From assembly GCA_942486035.1 (NCBI GenBank), contig CALNXK010000002.1, positions 4,877,501-4,941,500 of the forward strand: DNA of 64,000 nt. Direction: 5' to 3'. Both the position numbers and the translations under genes were made by a program. Below, piece by piece: positions 1 to 10,795 of the stretch (the stretch's first letter is position 1; each line of letters begins with the position of its first letter). The notes below the pieces were generated by a model. The model ran no database searches and was not told the origin of the DNA. It was given only the letters and a program-made list of their open reading frames with translations. The stretch is from Porites lobata (lineage: Eukaryota; Cnidaria; Anthozoa; Scleractinia; Poritidae).

Positions 1-1988
1 ACTAGTAAGCTTAAAAAGATTAAGTTTATGTTTTAGCCGCCGGTTTCCCGGTGTTTGCTTTTTTCAAAGATGAACTCACGACAAGAAAATCGCTCAAAGC
101 TTTCTTTCTACAGCAAGAATTATAACTGATATTCTTCGGAAAGTTTTTTCTTTCCATTTACGGTGAATTAATATCGACTAAAGGCTTTTTAAAGTTCTGT
201 AAGCTTAAGCTTATATCAAACCTCATACTAGGTCAGATCAGTGTCTCAGTCAATAAACTAGCTTCATAAACTGCGCCGCTGGACTTCATGAAATTAGATA
301 TAAATACAATAATTACTCAGGCTTACCATATTTCGAGATGCAGCTCCTGAAAGCTATCAAGTAAGGCAAGGATCGCTTGAGCCTTTATAATCCTTATAAT
401 TCTCGTACGCATCCAGCAAGGTGAAAAACAAAAACGATGCCATCCGAAATCGGATTATCTGCTTTGACAAGCGACGCATTTCTCAACCAAAAACCCATTA
501 AACAAACCAGCCATGAATAAGAGAACACTCTTGATAGCTGCTGTATTTCATTTTTTACATCCAGTGGAAAAAGACAGTTAAAAACATCACAAGTTGACTC
601 AAAACTCTGTCAGCTTTAGCTGTCAAAGTAAACAACTTTCAAGATGCTGCATGAATTTTACGCTGCCTCGTACCCAGACGTCTCTCTTCGATGTGCGCGC
701 AAAGGAAGGCGGGAAGGAGACAACGGGCGAGACGTCTGGCAGATCTTGTTTTCAAGATGGCGGGAAGAGTAATGGCGGACGAATATGCAATTTTTAAAAT
801 AAGTTCAGCCCTATTCATTTTACGAATTTTGAGCAAATCATTGTCTATCCACGTCCTGTGAATGAAGTGGAAGCTGTTTTCACCCCACACATTGGACTCA
901 AGCATCATAATGTGTTTACTACCGAACTACATAATGTTTACTACCGAACTTTAAATCGAAAAACTACTAGCCGCGGACGGGACAGTACTGCCTTTAATAT
1001 AATGAAACTGCCGCAAGCCAAGGTAACAGCCGGTCAGGAAAGTTAGTAAGTTAGTAATCGTTTCTGTTAAGGTCCCCAGTGATGAAACGATCTCTGTCAT
1101 CTCTTCAGTCGAAATGAAAAATGGCGAGCTGAGAATTGTTGCAACAGCCAAATGAGGCCAAGTATTTTGTAACGCTTTAATACTATTTGCTGCACGCTGT
1201 ATCTTGAGTACTCGAAAAGGCAACAAACCAGTCTAGTCTCAAGACCTCCAAGTTATGTTATTAAATACTAGATAATAAATCTGTTAAATTTTTGTCTCAG
1301 GATTTCGCATTGTGTATCATTTGCTCGACAATGTAAGCTTATGTTCTTAAAGGAGAAACAGCCACAAAACTAGCTCTAGGTTTTTTTTTAATTGTATTTT
1401 TTTATTTTTTTGATTACATCACTGAGTACTAGACTTGTCACTGAATGCACAGCCACGTGTAAATAAATTCTACTTACTTTTTATTTATATACCTCATTTT
1501 ATGATGAAGCTGTGTTGGTTTTAAGTTGATAGACAATTTTGTTACCCTGATGGAAGAGGGCGATGTAGTTGATGAGATGCCATTGTAACTACCATTAGCC
1601 AGACAGGAGACGTTGCCCCAGACACTTTAAAAAAATAATTGTGTTTAAATATTTCAAATTTCATGGCAAACAAGATGCTGTGATTGCCATTTTAGAGAGC
1701 AATGATTGCATTGTCCTAATGCCAACTGGTGGTAGGAAAGACTGAGTATTATGAAGTTCTTGGGATCATTCTACCCAGATTCAACATTGTTGTTCCTGTG
1801 ATTGCTTATACATGGTTCCTTTCTTGGCAAACCTGTGGTGGCATAAAATTCCCCTCACAAGTCTTCTGAAGGGGTAGTTTTTGACCTGCTTTGGAGTTGC
1901 AGAGGAATACAAGATCATATTATTTTTTTTATGGACACAGAATTGCCAAATGGAAAAAAACATTAAGATAAGTATAGATGATTCTGCA
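1..1988. other. intergenic, no gene recognised
   Basis: I see no convincing coding exon here. Short ORFs at 594-1226 overlap one another on both strands and carry no recognisable domain. A short inverted pair (ccagacgtctc near 680 and gagacgtctgg near 731) brackets a GC-richer patch. A GATGGCGG motif at 756-765 followed by a short ATG frame could be the 5' end of an unrecognised gene, but it is too short to support. Confidence 0.4.
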
Positions 1989-1996
1989 GAACTACT

Positions 1997-2168
1997 CAGG
2001 GGCGGATCCAGGATTTTTTTTAGGAGGTGGTGCACTCGTCTCTTGCTCTAATTCAACATCAATAAACCACATAGTTTTTGTTTTGCAGAATACCAGTCGT
2101 ATTAGAAAACCGCAGGTCATCTCAGGTTGGGGGTGCACCCCCTGCATCCTCCCCTAGATCTGCCCCTG
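1997..2168. mobile_element. hAT-type MITE with 8-bp target duplication
   Basis: A 172-bp non-coding element with imperfect terminal inverted repeats: CAGGGGCGGATCCAGG at the left end and the complement of CTAGATCTGCCCCTG at the right end. It is flanked by a perfect 8-bp direct repeat, GAACTACT, at 1989-1996 and 2169-2176. CAGGGGCGGATC ends with an 8-bp duplication are what non-autonomous hAT elements show. No transposase is encoded. A related 100-bp element lies at 59378-59477. Confidence 0.85.
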
Positions 2169-2176
2169 GAACTACT

Positions 2177-4294
2177 AACCCCCAACCCCATTCCTAGAAA
2201 ATTTAACTACAAAATTATAATTAAGATACAAGCATCAAATGGAAAGAACAGTAAAAACAGGCCCCTGGACCAACTGGAAGAATATGCAGTAAAAACACTA
2301 CACTACACTATTAGTAGGCTGATGTCGACAGGTCTATTAACAGTGTTAAGCAATGAAAAATGCCTGCTGTTTTAAGTATGGACCAGGAGCTCAGCCATGC
2401 AAAACCCTCAACCCTTTCCATTGCTTCCACCTCACCCAGAGAAATAGAAAATATTGCTCCTATTCCTTAAATTAGTGTCACTGGACATTGAATTGATGTA
2501 TGTTTTATGAACTTCCGCTGAGATTATTGAACTGAGATGTGGTCAGGTCATTGAACTATGGTCAGCAAAAGAGAAAACCTGCACCCCTAATCCAACTTAA
2601 ACTCGAACTAGCTGTCTTCCCCAAAGTAATAAAATACTTTGCTATTATAATTCCTTCATTTTGGACAATAGAAATTGGGTTGATGTGTGTTTTTTGAACT
2701 AATACTGTGATAAAAGCGGGTGTACAGTTGCCCCTTCCCCTCAGAAAAAATTGCTGTACATGGGCTACTGTCTACTGAGATTATTAAATGGGCATGTTGT
2801 CATTGAACTGACTTCTGTTAAAAAAGGGTTAAGCCCGTTCCCCTTTTTTTTACATTTGTGTGTCCCAATAAAGTTACATTGAGACACAGACCTGGAGTCT
2901 GAATGAGATGTAGTAGTGTGGTCATTGAATCATTGTGTTTTAACTGAACTATATACTTTATTCAACCTTTATTCAAACATTTTTAGTCTTTAGTCTATAG
3001 GGGTGCCATCATGCCAGACATCTAGCTAAAACTTAGGCACGTTAAACGTGCACGAGCTATTTTGAATGCTTCAGTGTAACTTTAATGCTTCGGTGTAACC
3101 TTGCCAAGAGTGATGAATCTACCTCTTTCATCTTAAATGTAGATTGGGTTTTTGTGCGAAATTGCGTATTGCTTTACATAAATGAAAACGCGAAACGCTC
3201 AGCTGGGTCGATCCTCAAGCTATATATTCACTTTCTTCTGTCTTTCCCTGTTACATCTGGTGCAAGTTAAACAAATCGTTAAAGTGAAAAAAATTAATAA
3301 AAATAAATAAAAAATAAATTTCTACTCACCAAACGTTGATTAGAAGGAAAACTCTAAGGTTTCCTCGGAGTTTCTTAAGCCAAAATGTGACTCATCGAAT
3401 ACTGAATAGTTACGAAATACCAGGATTTTTATCATTGTGGTAGATGGTTGCATCATCTTAATTCACGAGGTTTTCACGTGCGATTCTACTCAATGAAACA
3501 GTCTTAAACTCCGACAACTTATTTCTTCGTGTTTTAAAAGCTATTGCTTCTCAGAAGACAAGAGCCTTTTTTAAGGATTTGGTTACAAAAGAAAACAGGT
3601 CTTCATACGTCCAAGTTACTATTTATCATTGTGAAAGCCAATCTGCATGAGATGTACAGTCACACAGCTGGCACGTGAAAGTGTTGGACTTTGCCCCCTT
3701 TCGTCGCTCGTACGTGAGGGAATTCGAGTTATCACACAGTAAACTAGTAAACAGAATTATAAAATAACTCGTGCACACAATTTGCATGTGAAGATGTTGG
3801 TCTTTGGCCCTTTTACAATTCGTACGTAAAAAAAATGCAAATTGTTTTACTACAAAATTTTCTCAAGCGATTTTAAGAAATCACCTCGGCTTTATTACAA
3901 CATCTGCAATTAAATTATGTTTCATGCAACGTCAAGGTTGATAGCCTAACATTTATTAACTTCCAAGAAAATTATCAAACTGCCGAAATATATTTCTACT
4001 TGTATCATGTTACTCCACTCAATACAACAGTATCTAATTATTGTGTCAACTAGCTTCTTCCAATTTTATTCCCTAATGATACTGTTTCTACTTAAGTTAC
4101 GCATCTTTACTAAGTAAAATACGTTTCAGAAACTATAATACTTAGTATGCAGGAAGGATGTATCATGTTGTTCACTTATTATTCTTTTTTTGTTGTTTTG
4201 CCAGAACGAAAAAGGTCTGTTGAACTTTGTAAGCGAGAGAATAAAATTTTAAAGCTTCTTTACAGGATTAACAATACTCGGTACAGCTTTCACA
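2177..4294. other. intergenic, no gene recognised
   Basis: AT-rich sequence without a supported coding exon or RNA gene. It ends at the CACA tetranucleotide (4291-4294) that was duplicated by insertion of the LTR retroelement. Confidence 0.5.
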
Positions 4295-4973
4295 TGTGAA
4301 GAGATAATTTATTGTTATTCAGTTATTTTGCTTTCGCTGATAAAAATGTGAAAAGCCAATGTAGAAATCATGTATTCTTTAGTCTTAACTTCCTTAAGCC
4401 GAAAACAATTAGTTGATTTATTGAGCGTAAACTTATTTGTCAAGTCATAATTGTATTTAGTCTTCAAACTGTAATCAACCTGTAAGAAGCCGTTATCCAC
4501 CTGCGTAGCTTTTGAAAGTAATTAATGTTTCAAAACAAGCTTAGGTTTCCACCAATAGTCTTTTAGAAATGATTGTTGTGCTCTGTAATTTGACTCGTTG
4601 AGTTGTGATGTAATCTGTATCGCTTCGCTAGCTTAGGCTTAAATACGAGTGCTTTGTAAGAGCTTCTTCGGTTACGTCCTGGTTACATCCAGGTCCATCT
4701 AGTCCTGGTTACATCCAGGATCATCTAGTCTTCGTTACATTTTGGTTGGTTATGTTCCTGACTCTTCCCGCAGTATAGTCTTGGATTAAACCTCTACATT
4801 GGAGCCAAGTTCTGTTGTATTCATTGTCTCAAGGGTATTCAGCAGGCGTAAGAGATTCCGTGCCTTCCCGCAGCCAGCGAGTGTCCCCAGGAAAAGGCCT
4901 TTCCCAGAGAGTTTTTAGAGTTTTTCCCCGTCCGTCAGTTTACCCCTTTGTGAAGGCAAAACCTGTTTTCACA
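4295..4973 (+). repeat. 5' LTR
   Basis: 679 bp, TG...CA bounded. It contains a TATA-like TTAAATAC at about 4638, a tandem pair of hairpin-forming CCTGGTTACATCCAGG units (about 4678-4720) and an ATTAAA polyadenylation-like signal at 4785-4790. It matches 10113-10791 at every position I compared. The 61-codon minus-strand ORF inside it is present in both LTRs and is not considered a gene. Confidence 0.93.
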
Positions 4974-4974
4974 C

Positions 4975-4992
4975 TGGTGGAGAACCCGGGCA
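4975..4992 (+). promoter_or_regulatory. primer binding site candidate of the LTR element
   Basis: Directly after the 5' LTR (one base gap) the sequence starts TGGTGGAGAACCCGGGCA. A start with TGG, complementary to the CCA end of a tRNA, at this position is the expected minus-strand primer site. I could not assign the tRNA species. Confidence 0.6.
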
Positions 4993-5089
4993 ATTACGCA
5001 AGGAATACCAGAGGCAAAGAAACCTCACAGAACAGGATGTAACCCCTTGGAGCAAGAGAGAGTACGCCCAAGTAAGTCAATTTAACTTG

Positions 5090-8000
5090 ATGCCGAAGTT
5101 TTTCTCGAGAAGAAAAGAACCTTACAACCTAAGAAGCCGGAGTAAGAACCAAAGTACTCCGAAGTCGAAAGTAGACGCCTGCGTCGAGTGTGATTTGCCT
5201 TTCGACGAATCAAAAATAGCCCCAGAATTGAGGCGTGGGCCAGTTGCTAAAGAAGGAACTAGTTCAGAACTATTGGAACCTTCTCACAAAAACTCTGTAC
5301 GGTTTAACAAGACAAACTTGGAACCCGAGGATATTAGTGTAGATTCCGATAGCGACGACAGTCTTAGTGCTTTGGACCCACGGCGCCTCAGAGCTCTCGT
5401 AGAATCTGAGGAAGAACTTTCTTCAGAAAACGAGAGAGAAAAAGAAAAAGAAAAAGAGAACTGTACGGATAACATTTTTGCGACAGGTAGTCAACAGGTA
5501 CCCGCGAGTACTTCACCTGTTACTGGTGATATATCACCTCCTGGTAGTAGATTACCCTCCACGACCGCACAGCTAGATCCTACATTTATAGAACAACCAG
5601 AGGAAATAAATACGACACCAATTGTCACCAATTATACCGCTGGTGGACAACAGTTACCGACTATCAATTCACCTGCTGATATTTATAAACATTTCTCACG
5701 TAAAAGTTGTGAAGGAGGATTAGGAGTTACTGCCCCTAGACATAGTGAACCATTCTCAGACTCTGATCCTACCGACGAATCAAGTTCAACCAGTATGGAT
5801 GGAGAATACATTCGTGCGCTAACTGAACTCACTCAAAAGCTCCTAAATAAAGACGTAAACATAAACAAATTCCACGGTTATGAAAATGAGGACATAAACC
5901 GATGGTTTGAGAAATTGGAACTAGTTCTGGACTCTAAAGGAATCAGGCTGGGTGTCCCTGCCGCAAGAACACAGCTTATTAACAATCTTGCTGGACCAGC
6001 GGAAACGTTTATGTTTGAGTTGCCACCAGACGAGCGTAGAGACTATGACACTTTAAAACGAGCCCTGGTGAAACGTTACTCTACCAAGGACCGCGCATGG
6101 GTTAAACGACGTCGTTTAGTTGCTCGCCGTCAAGGTCCGAATGAATTACTATCCGATTATATTAATGAGATGCATGAACTGTTCAGTGGACTTAATATGG
6201 CTGAAGTGGACAAAGTGACATATTTCACAGAAGGATTACTGCAACCCTTAAAGACCAAAGTCCTAGAGCGAATGCCGGAAACACTCTTGCAAGCAGAAGA
6301 AGTGGCTAGAACAGTCGACTCAATATCACAGCAAGAGACTAGCGCCAAGGACAGCAGCCAAATTGAACGCCTAATTGAAGCAATTACCCGCAGTCAACAG
6401 GTACCCGCTCAAGCAACAGGTACTAACGCTTCACTCAGTACTTCACAACAACAGACACTTCAAGCACAAATGGAAACAATAACACAGAAGCTAAGTGAAC
6501 TTACACCTACAGTTACGAAGTCAGATAAAGTTGCCGCTTATTCAGAGCCACAGGTGGATTTCCACAGTAAGATTGATGACCTTACTAAACTTGTGAAACA
6601 CATGGAAGGTAACTTTCAGGATCAAATTGCCAGTTTGGATAAGAGGATGGACGCACGCATCACTGGCCTCGCACAACGTCAGCGAGAGACTCGTAACACT
6701 AGGGAGCGATCAAGAGATGGCCGCCCTTATTGTTATGTATGTGGTTTGCCTGGCCATTATCAAAACAGTTGTCCACGACGGAACAACCGTGAACGTGACC
6801 GCACGCCAGTGCCCAGGTACGCGCTGCCTGCTCCTGATAACTACACACGATATTCAAGTGGCCCTCAAGCACGACAGCGAGCCTTACCACCGCCGCCACA
6901 GAGCCGAATAGCTGCCTTTCAGGACAGTACTCCAACCTCTTCCAACCATCCGGAGTTGCCTATACATGACTCTCCCAAAAATGACTCTGTTGATTGGGAT
7001 TATTATTATGGTGACTTTAACGACGATGACTTCTATGGAGAGTGGGATTATTGTTACGATTGTGAATCAGAATCCGAGACTTACGATTATGCAGATGATT
7101 GGGATCAAGTATATGATGAACCAAGCATTCAGCAACCAATTCTTTCCACACTTATAGAAGAAGACCTAGGCAATACAGCAACTGCTCACCTGCCATACTT
7201 AGAAACAGATGATTTGCTGCCTTTGACTGATGACGAATATCCATCTGAAGACGAAACTGAAAAAGGGGATGAGTTTGATCTACCAGCTCCAGTTCCTTAT
7301 CCGCTGTTGCCCGCAATAACCATGCACGATGACACTGCTGTCTCTGGAATTTTAAGGTACCTTACAAGGCCTGATCAAACTACAAAATCAGACTTGGCCT
7401 ACCCACCAGCTCCAGTTGATGTCTCACCGCCTCCATATCCAGGAAACGTTGGCATGTATCTGACTCAGTTCGTTGGAACCAACTATCCCAAACCAGAGTT
7501 AGCAGGTTACAATAAAGTAGATCTTAGGATGGCTCAGCCACCACAGACCAAAGAGGTAAAGCAGAAGTCAACAGCCATTGCTTATAGTACCCTGAACGCT
7601 GATAACCACGTTACAGGAGATTCCAGCCGATCTCGCCATGAAGACCTTCCCACAGAAAGCCCAACCGCTATGCACTCTGGGGAGAAGACGAGCAACTCAG
7701 TTTCGGCTCAAAATGTCAGAGAAATGGTCACGACTCAAGTCAGTAAACAGGTGAAACCCTTAACCAATCAGGAAACAGACAGAACTACCAAGCTAGAACA
7801 GAACTACCATGTAGCTCCCAAAGCGATACAGAGTGACCAATCAAGTTTCCCTTGCCCTGAGATTAGACAGTCAAATCCTGATACTGGACAACCAGGTAGT
7901 AACCACTCTCTACGAGCGCAGATAGTTTCAACAGAGCCGAAAACCAAAAGAGCAACTCATTCTCAGCTTCATAATGATTACCAGCAAGAAATTAAGGACG

Positions 8001-9481
8001 AGCTTACAAAAGTTATAAAGGATATGGAAGGAAATCTATTGAACAAGATTACAATTTTGGAACGACGCACGGAAGGAAACTTGAGACACAGTAAGGTACA
8101 ACCATGGAAAAGGACTTGCTTTTACTGTGGAATGGTTGGCCACATTCAGATCAACTGCCCCCATCGTAGTTGCCAACAAGGGTCCTATAATTATAATGCA
8201 CGTCATGAGCCTGAGCGAATCCCGCATCAAACCACTACGTTTCAGCCGACATACACATCCAGGGACAAACCTCGATGCCAAGATTCAGGAGAGGAGCCAT
8301 ATTACGTCAACCACTACTCGACAAAAGTTGGAGTTATCCTGGACCAACCAAAGGAAGTACTTAAATTGGGCCACCTAAACTCAGTTGCAGCTAACAGCTT
8401 CAAGCAAACAAGTTTCCAGATACCCAATGTGCTACCCGACTGCAGAAATCTGTTAAATTCCCCGGAACAAGAGAAACCTAAGTACCAGCAGAATACCCTT
8501 ATTTCCTCTAGTCAAACGCCTGGTGAAAGAATCCGCAACCAACAAGTCGCAACAAGTTGTACAGAAAAGCATCCGCCTCAAACGTTGACCAAGACAAAGA
8601 TTTCAACAGACACGGACAGTGAAGATCTTAAGGACAGCAATATGATGATAACCGGCGATATAGCAGGTCAGACCGCTAATTTTCTGTTGGATACCGGTGC
8701 TTGTGCCTCCATTATTGACGAGAAGCTACTAAACAAGATTAATGATCAAGGAGCAACAATATTGACAAATGGATCGATTCAGTTTGTTGAGACAATCACA
8801 GGGCAAAAAGTACCATTGTTGGGAAAGGTCGAAATTCCTGTCAAAATCAATGGTGTTCTTTATCCCAGCTGTTTTCAAGTGGTACAGGGTCTTTGTCATG
8901 ACGCTATACTCGGTCAAGATTTCTTGCAAGCATACGGTGCAGTAATAGATTTCAAGAACAAACGTCTGAAATTAGAAGATACATCATTACACTTCAAGGA
9001 AATGTCAAGAGCGACAGAAGAATGTATTATCCCCACATACGCTCTTAGGTTTAGGAGAAATCAACGTTCAGCGACTTTCCAAGCATCGCAGTCCAGAAAG
9101 ACGCCCACTATTAGCAAAAACGCGGTGAAACCTCAGAAGACAGGCAAATCAGCAGCATTGCAGCTCAAGATTCCATTTATGTTCGAGAAGTTTATCGCCT
9201 GGTTCATGCTACTAATGGTCATTCACCTCTGCGTTGCTTCACAAGCTCATAATTTACCTCAAGTGCAACCAAAAACTCAAAAGCTCAACAACATGCACTA
9301 CTACCGCCATTCTGCAGAGAAAGAATTGTTTCCATTCCCTAAATATGATGGCAGATTGACAATCGAAACTCATACACATAATTGGCATCAACCAGTGTCT
9401 TCCACAAAGTTCAAGTACAATTTTCCTTTGCTAAATGATGACCCTTCCGACGACTTAATACCGAACGATCTCACCAGTTAA
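5090..9481 (+). CDS. Gag-protease polyprotein of LTR retroelement
   Basis: About 1,463 residues from the ATG at 5090 (a TTG one codon upstream is in frame but not a likely start). Residues ~1-260 are acidic and low-complexity. About 260-410 is a Retrotrans_gag capsid-like region (FHGYENEDINRWFEKL). A coiled-coil and basic stretch precede a CCHC knuckle at ~549-562 (CYVCGLPGHYQNSC). A second coiled-coil plus knuckle lies at ~1011-1024 (CFYCGMVGHIQINC). A retropepsin follows, with LLDTGA at ~1199-1204 and the ILGQDFL motif downstream, so the catalytic Asp is intact. Near residue 1369 there is a hydrophobic segment of about 16 residues, then a ~95-residue tail. The frame ends with TAA and no pol sequence follows. 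The intact frame between matching LTRs suggests recent selection for function. Confidence 0.88.
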   Translation: MPKFFSRRKEPYNLRSRSKNQSTPKSKVDACVECDLPFDESKIAPELRRGPVAKEGTSSELLEPSHKNSVRFNKTNLEPEDISVDSDSDDSLSALDPRRLRALVESEEELSSENEREKEKEKENCTDNIFATGSQQVPASTSPVTGDISPPGSRLPSTTAQLDPTFIEQPEEINTTPIVTNYTAGGQQLPTINSPADIYKHFSRKSCEGGLGVTAPRHSEPFSDSDPTDESSSTSMDGEYIRALTELTQKLLNKDVNINKFHGYENEDINRWFEKLELVLDSKGIRLGVPAARTQLINNLAGPAETFMFELPPDERRDYDTLKRALVKRYSTKDRAWVKRRRLVARRQGPNELLSDYINEMHELFSGLNMAEVDKVTYFTEGLLQPLKTKVLERMPETLLQAEEVARTVDSISQQETSAKDSSQIERLIEAITRSQQVPAQATGTNASLSTSQQQTLQAQMETITQKLSELTPTVTKSDKVAAYSEPQVDFHSKIDDLTKLVKHMEGNFQDQIASLDKRMDARITGLAQRQRETRNTRERSRDGRPYCYVCGLPGHYQNSCPRRNNRERDRTPVPRYALPAPDNYTRYSSGPQARQRALPPPPQSRIAAFQDSTPTSSNHPELPIHDSPKNDSVDWDYYYGDFNDDDFYGEWDYCYDCESESETYDYADDWDQVYDEPSIQQPILSTLIEEDLGNTATAHLPYLETDDLLPLTDDEYPSEDETEKGDEFDLPAPVPYPLLPAITMHDDTAVSGILRYLTRPDQTTKSDLAYPPAPVDVSPPPYPGNVGMYLTQFVGTNYPKPELAGYNKVDLRMAQPPQTKEVKQKSTAIAYSTLNADNHVTGDSSRSRHEDLPTESPTAMHSGEKTSNSVSAQNVREMVTTQVSKQVKPLTNQETDRTTKLEQNYHVAPKAIQSDQSSFPCPEIRQSNPDTGQPGSNHSLRAQIVSTEPKTKRATHSQLHNDYQQEIKDELTKVIKDMEGNLLNKITILERRTEGNLRHSKVQPWKRTCFYCGMVGHIQINCPHRSCQQGSYNYNARHEPERIPHQTTTFQPTYTSRDKPRCQDSGEEPYYVNHYSTKVGVILDQPKEVLKLGHLNSVAANSFKQTSFQIPNVLPDCRNLLNSPEQEKPKYQQNTLISSSQTPGERIRNQQVATSCTEKHPPQTLTKTKISTDTDSEDLKDSNMMITGDIAGQTANFLLDTGACASIIDEKLLNKINDQGATILTNGSIQFVETITGQKVPLLGKVEIPVKINGVLYPSCFQVVQGLCHDAILGQDFLQAYGAVIDFKNKRLKLEDTSLHFKEMSRATEECIIPTYALRFRRNQRSATFQASQSRKTPTISKNAVKPQKTGKSAALQLKIPFMFEKFIAWFMLLMVIHLCVASQAHNLPQVQPKTQKLNNMHYYRHSAEKELFPFPKYDGRLTIETHTHNWHQPVSSTKFKYNFPLLNDDPSDDLIPNDLTS

Positions 9482-10099
9482 TGACAATGACCATCCACTA
9501 ACAGAGAGAACGACCTTAAGAAGAGGAAATAGTGTATAATTTCTAAGAATCCAAGAGATATGGGATAGAATAACGAATACACCGTTGAGTAATATAGAAT
9601 CAATTAAGATAAGTTCGTCCAAGCCAGAGAGAAGGCTCGAATAAGAAGAAACATAATAAGAAGTTAAAATAAACAGAATCGAAGATCGAGAATTGAGAAG
9701 TACTAAATGAGAGTTTCAAGTAACCTTAAGTGTGAGAGTTTTAAGCTAAGAAACGAGAGTTTGAAACGCATATAATAATCTTTTAGTAGTTTCGCTGAGT
9801 AAGAATGCATGTAAGTAATTTCCCTCAAAAGGCGCATATTTTGAGGTACGTTAATCTTTATATAGATCAGCTTTCATTTTCATTGAACCCCCGAGGCCAC
9901 TATATTTAGGCTAGTTCGGTTTATGCCGCGGTTCAGGCACAAAAACAAATATAAAATTTCCAAAAACCCAGAAAATCAAATATAAAATTTCAACATAAAC
10001 GTAAGTTTTAATGTTTCAATTCGCTGTGTTTTTTCTTAAGTTTTCTCGTATATTTTTGATCGTTTTTTTCCTCTAATCAGCTGAGGACAGCTGAGACTT
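9482..10099 (+). other. 3' non-coding part of the LTR retroelement
   Basis: About 620 bp between the stop codon and the polypurine tract. It is A/G-rich at first (runs of aagaa, gaga, ataag) and then AT-rich. No ORF and no trace of reverse transcriptase or integrase is visible. The space may carry packaging or RNA-structure signals, but that is inference. Confidence 0.6.
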
Positions 10100-10112
10100 A
10101 AGGTGGGAGGAA
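10100..10112 (+). promoter_or_regulatory. polypurine tract of the LTR element
   Basis: AAGGTGGGAGGAA lies immediately upstream of the TG that opens the 3' LTR. This is the expected position and composition of the plus-strand primer. Confidence 0.75.
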
Positions 10113-10791
10113 TGTGAAGAGATAATTTATTGTTATTCAGTTATTTTGCTTTCGCTGATAAAAATGTGAAAAGCCAATGTAGAAATCATGTATTCTTTAG
10201 TCTTAACTTCCTTAAGCCGAAAACAATTAGTTGATTTATTGAGCGTAAACTTATTTGTCAAGTCATAATTGTATTTAGTCTTCAAACTGTAATCAACCTG
10301 TAAGAAGCCGTTATCCACCTGCGTAGCTTTTGAAAGTAATTAATGTTTCAAAACAAGCTTAGGTTTCCACCAATAGTCTTTTAGAAATGATTGTTGTGCT
10401 CTGTAATTTGACTCGTTGAGTTGTGATGTAATCTGTATCGCTTCGCTAGCTTAGGCTTAAATACGAGTGCTTTGTAAGAGCTTCTTCGGTTACGTCCTGG
10501 TTACATCCAGGTCCATCTAGTCCTGGTTACATCCAGGATCATCTAGTCTTCGTTACATTTTGGTTGGTTATGTTCCTGACTCTTCCCGCAGTATAGTCTT
10601 GGATTAAACCTCTACATTGGAGCCAAGTTCTGTTGTATTCATTGTCTCAAGGGTATTCAGCAGGCGTAAGAGATTCCGTGCCTTCCCGCAGCCAGCGAGT
10701 GTCCCCAGGAAAAGGCCTTTCCCAGAGAGTTTTTAGAGTTTTTCCCCGTCCGTCAGTTTACCCCTTTGTGAAGGCAAAACCTGTTTTCACA
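10113..10791 (+). repeat. 3' LTR
   Basis: 679 bp, matching the 5' LTR at every position I compared. It is followed by CACA (10792-10795), the same tetranucleotide that precedes the 5' LTR. Confidence 0.93.
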
Positions 10792-10795
10792 CACA

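Larger units (their letters stand above)
4295..10791 (+). mobile_element. Gag-protease-only LTR retroelement, full length
   Basis: A complete 6,497-bp LTR element, flanked by a 4-bp direct repeat CACA (4291-4294 and 10792-10795). It has two 679-bp LTRs starting TGTGAAGAG and ending in CACA, a primer-binding-site candidate directly after the 5' LTR, one ORF (5090-9481) and a purine-rich tract before the 3' LTR. Reading both LTRs side by side I found no difference, so insertion is recent. The ORF gives Gag, two zinc knuckles and an aspartic protease (Ty3/gypsy or retrovirus-like order). There is no reverse transcriptase, RNase H or integrase anywhere between the LTRs, so the element must be mobilised in trans by an autonomous relative. 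It resembles in layout the plant TR-GAG class of non-autonomous elements. Confidence 0.92.

Noticed and set aside
639..1226. Overlapping ORFs on both strands
   Set aside because: No family resemblance, no splice logic, overlapping on opposite strands.
4315..4500. 61-codon minus-strand ORF, identical at 10133-10318
   Set aside because: Lies within both LTRs and is duplicated with them; no domain.
4815..5042. Plus-strand ORF before the Gag ORF
   Set aside because: Spans the end of the LTR and the primer site; expected leader, no domain similarity.
5087..5089. TTG start for the Gag-protease ORF
   Set aside because: An ATG follows at 5090; TTG starts are not expected in an animal element.
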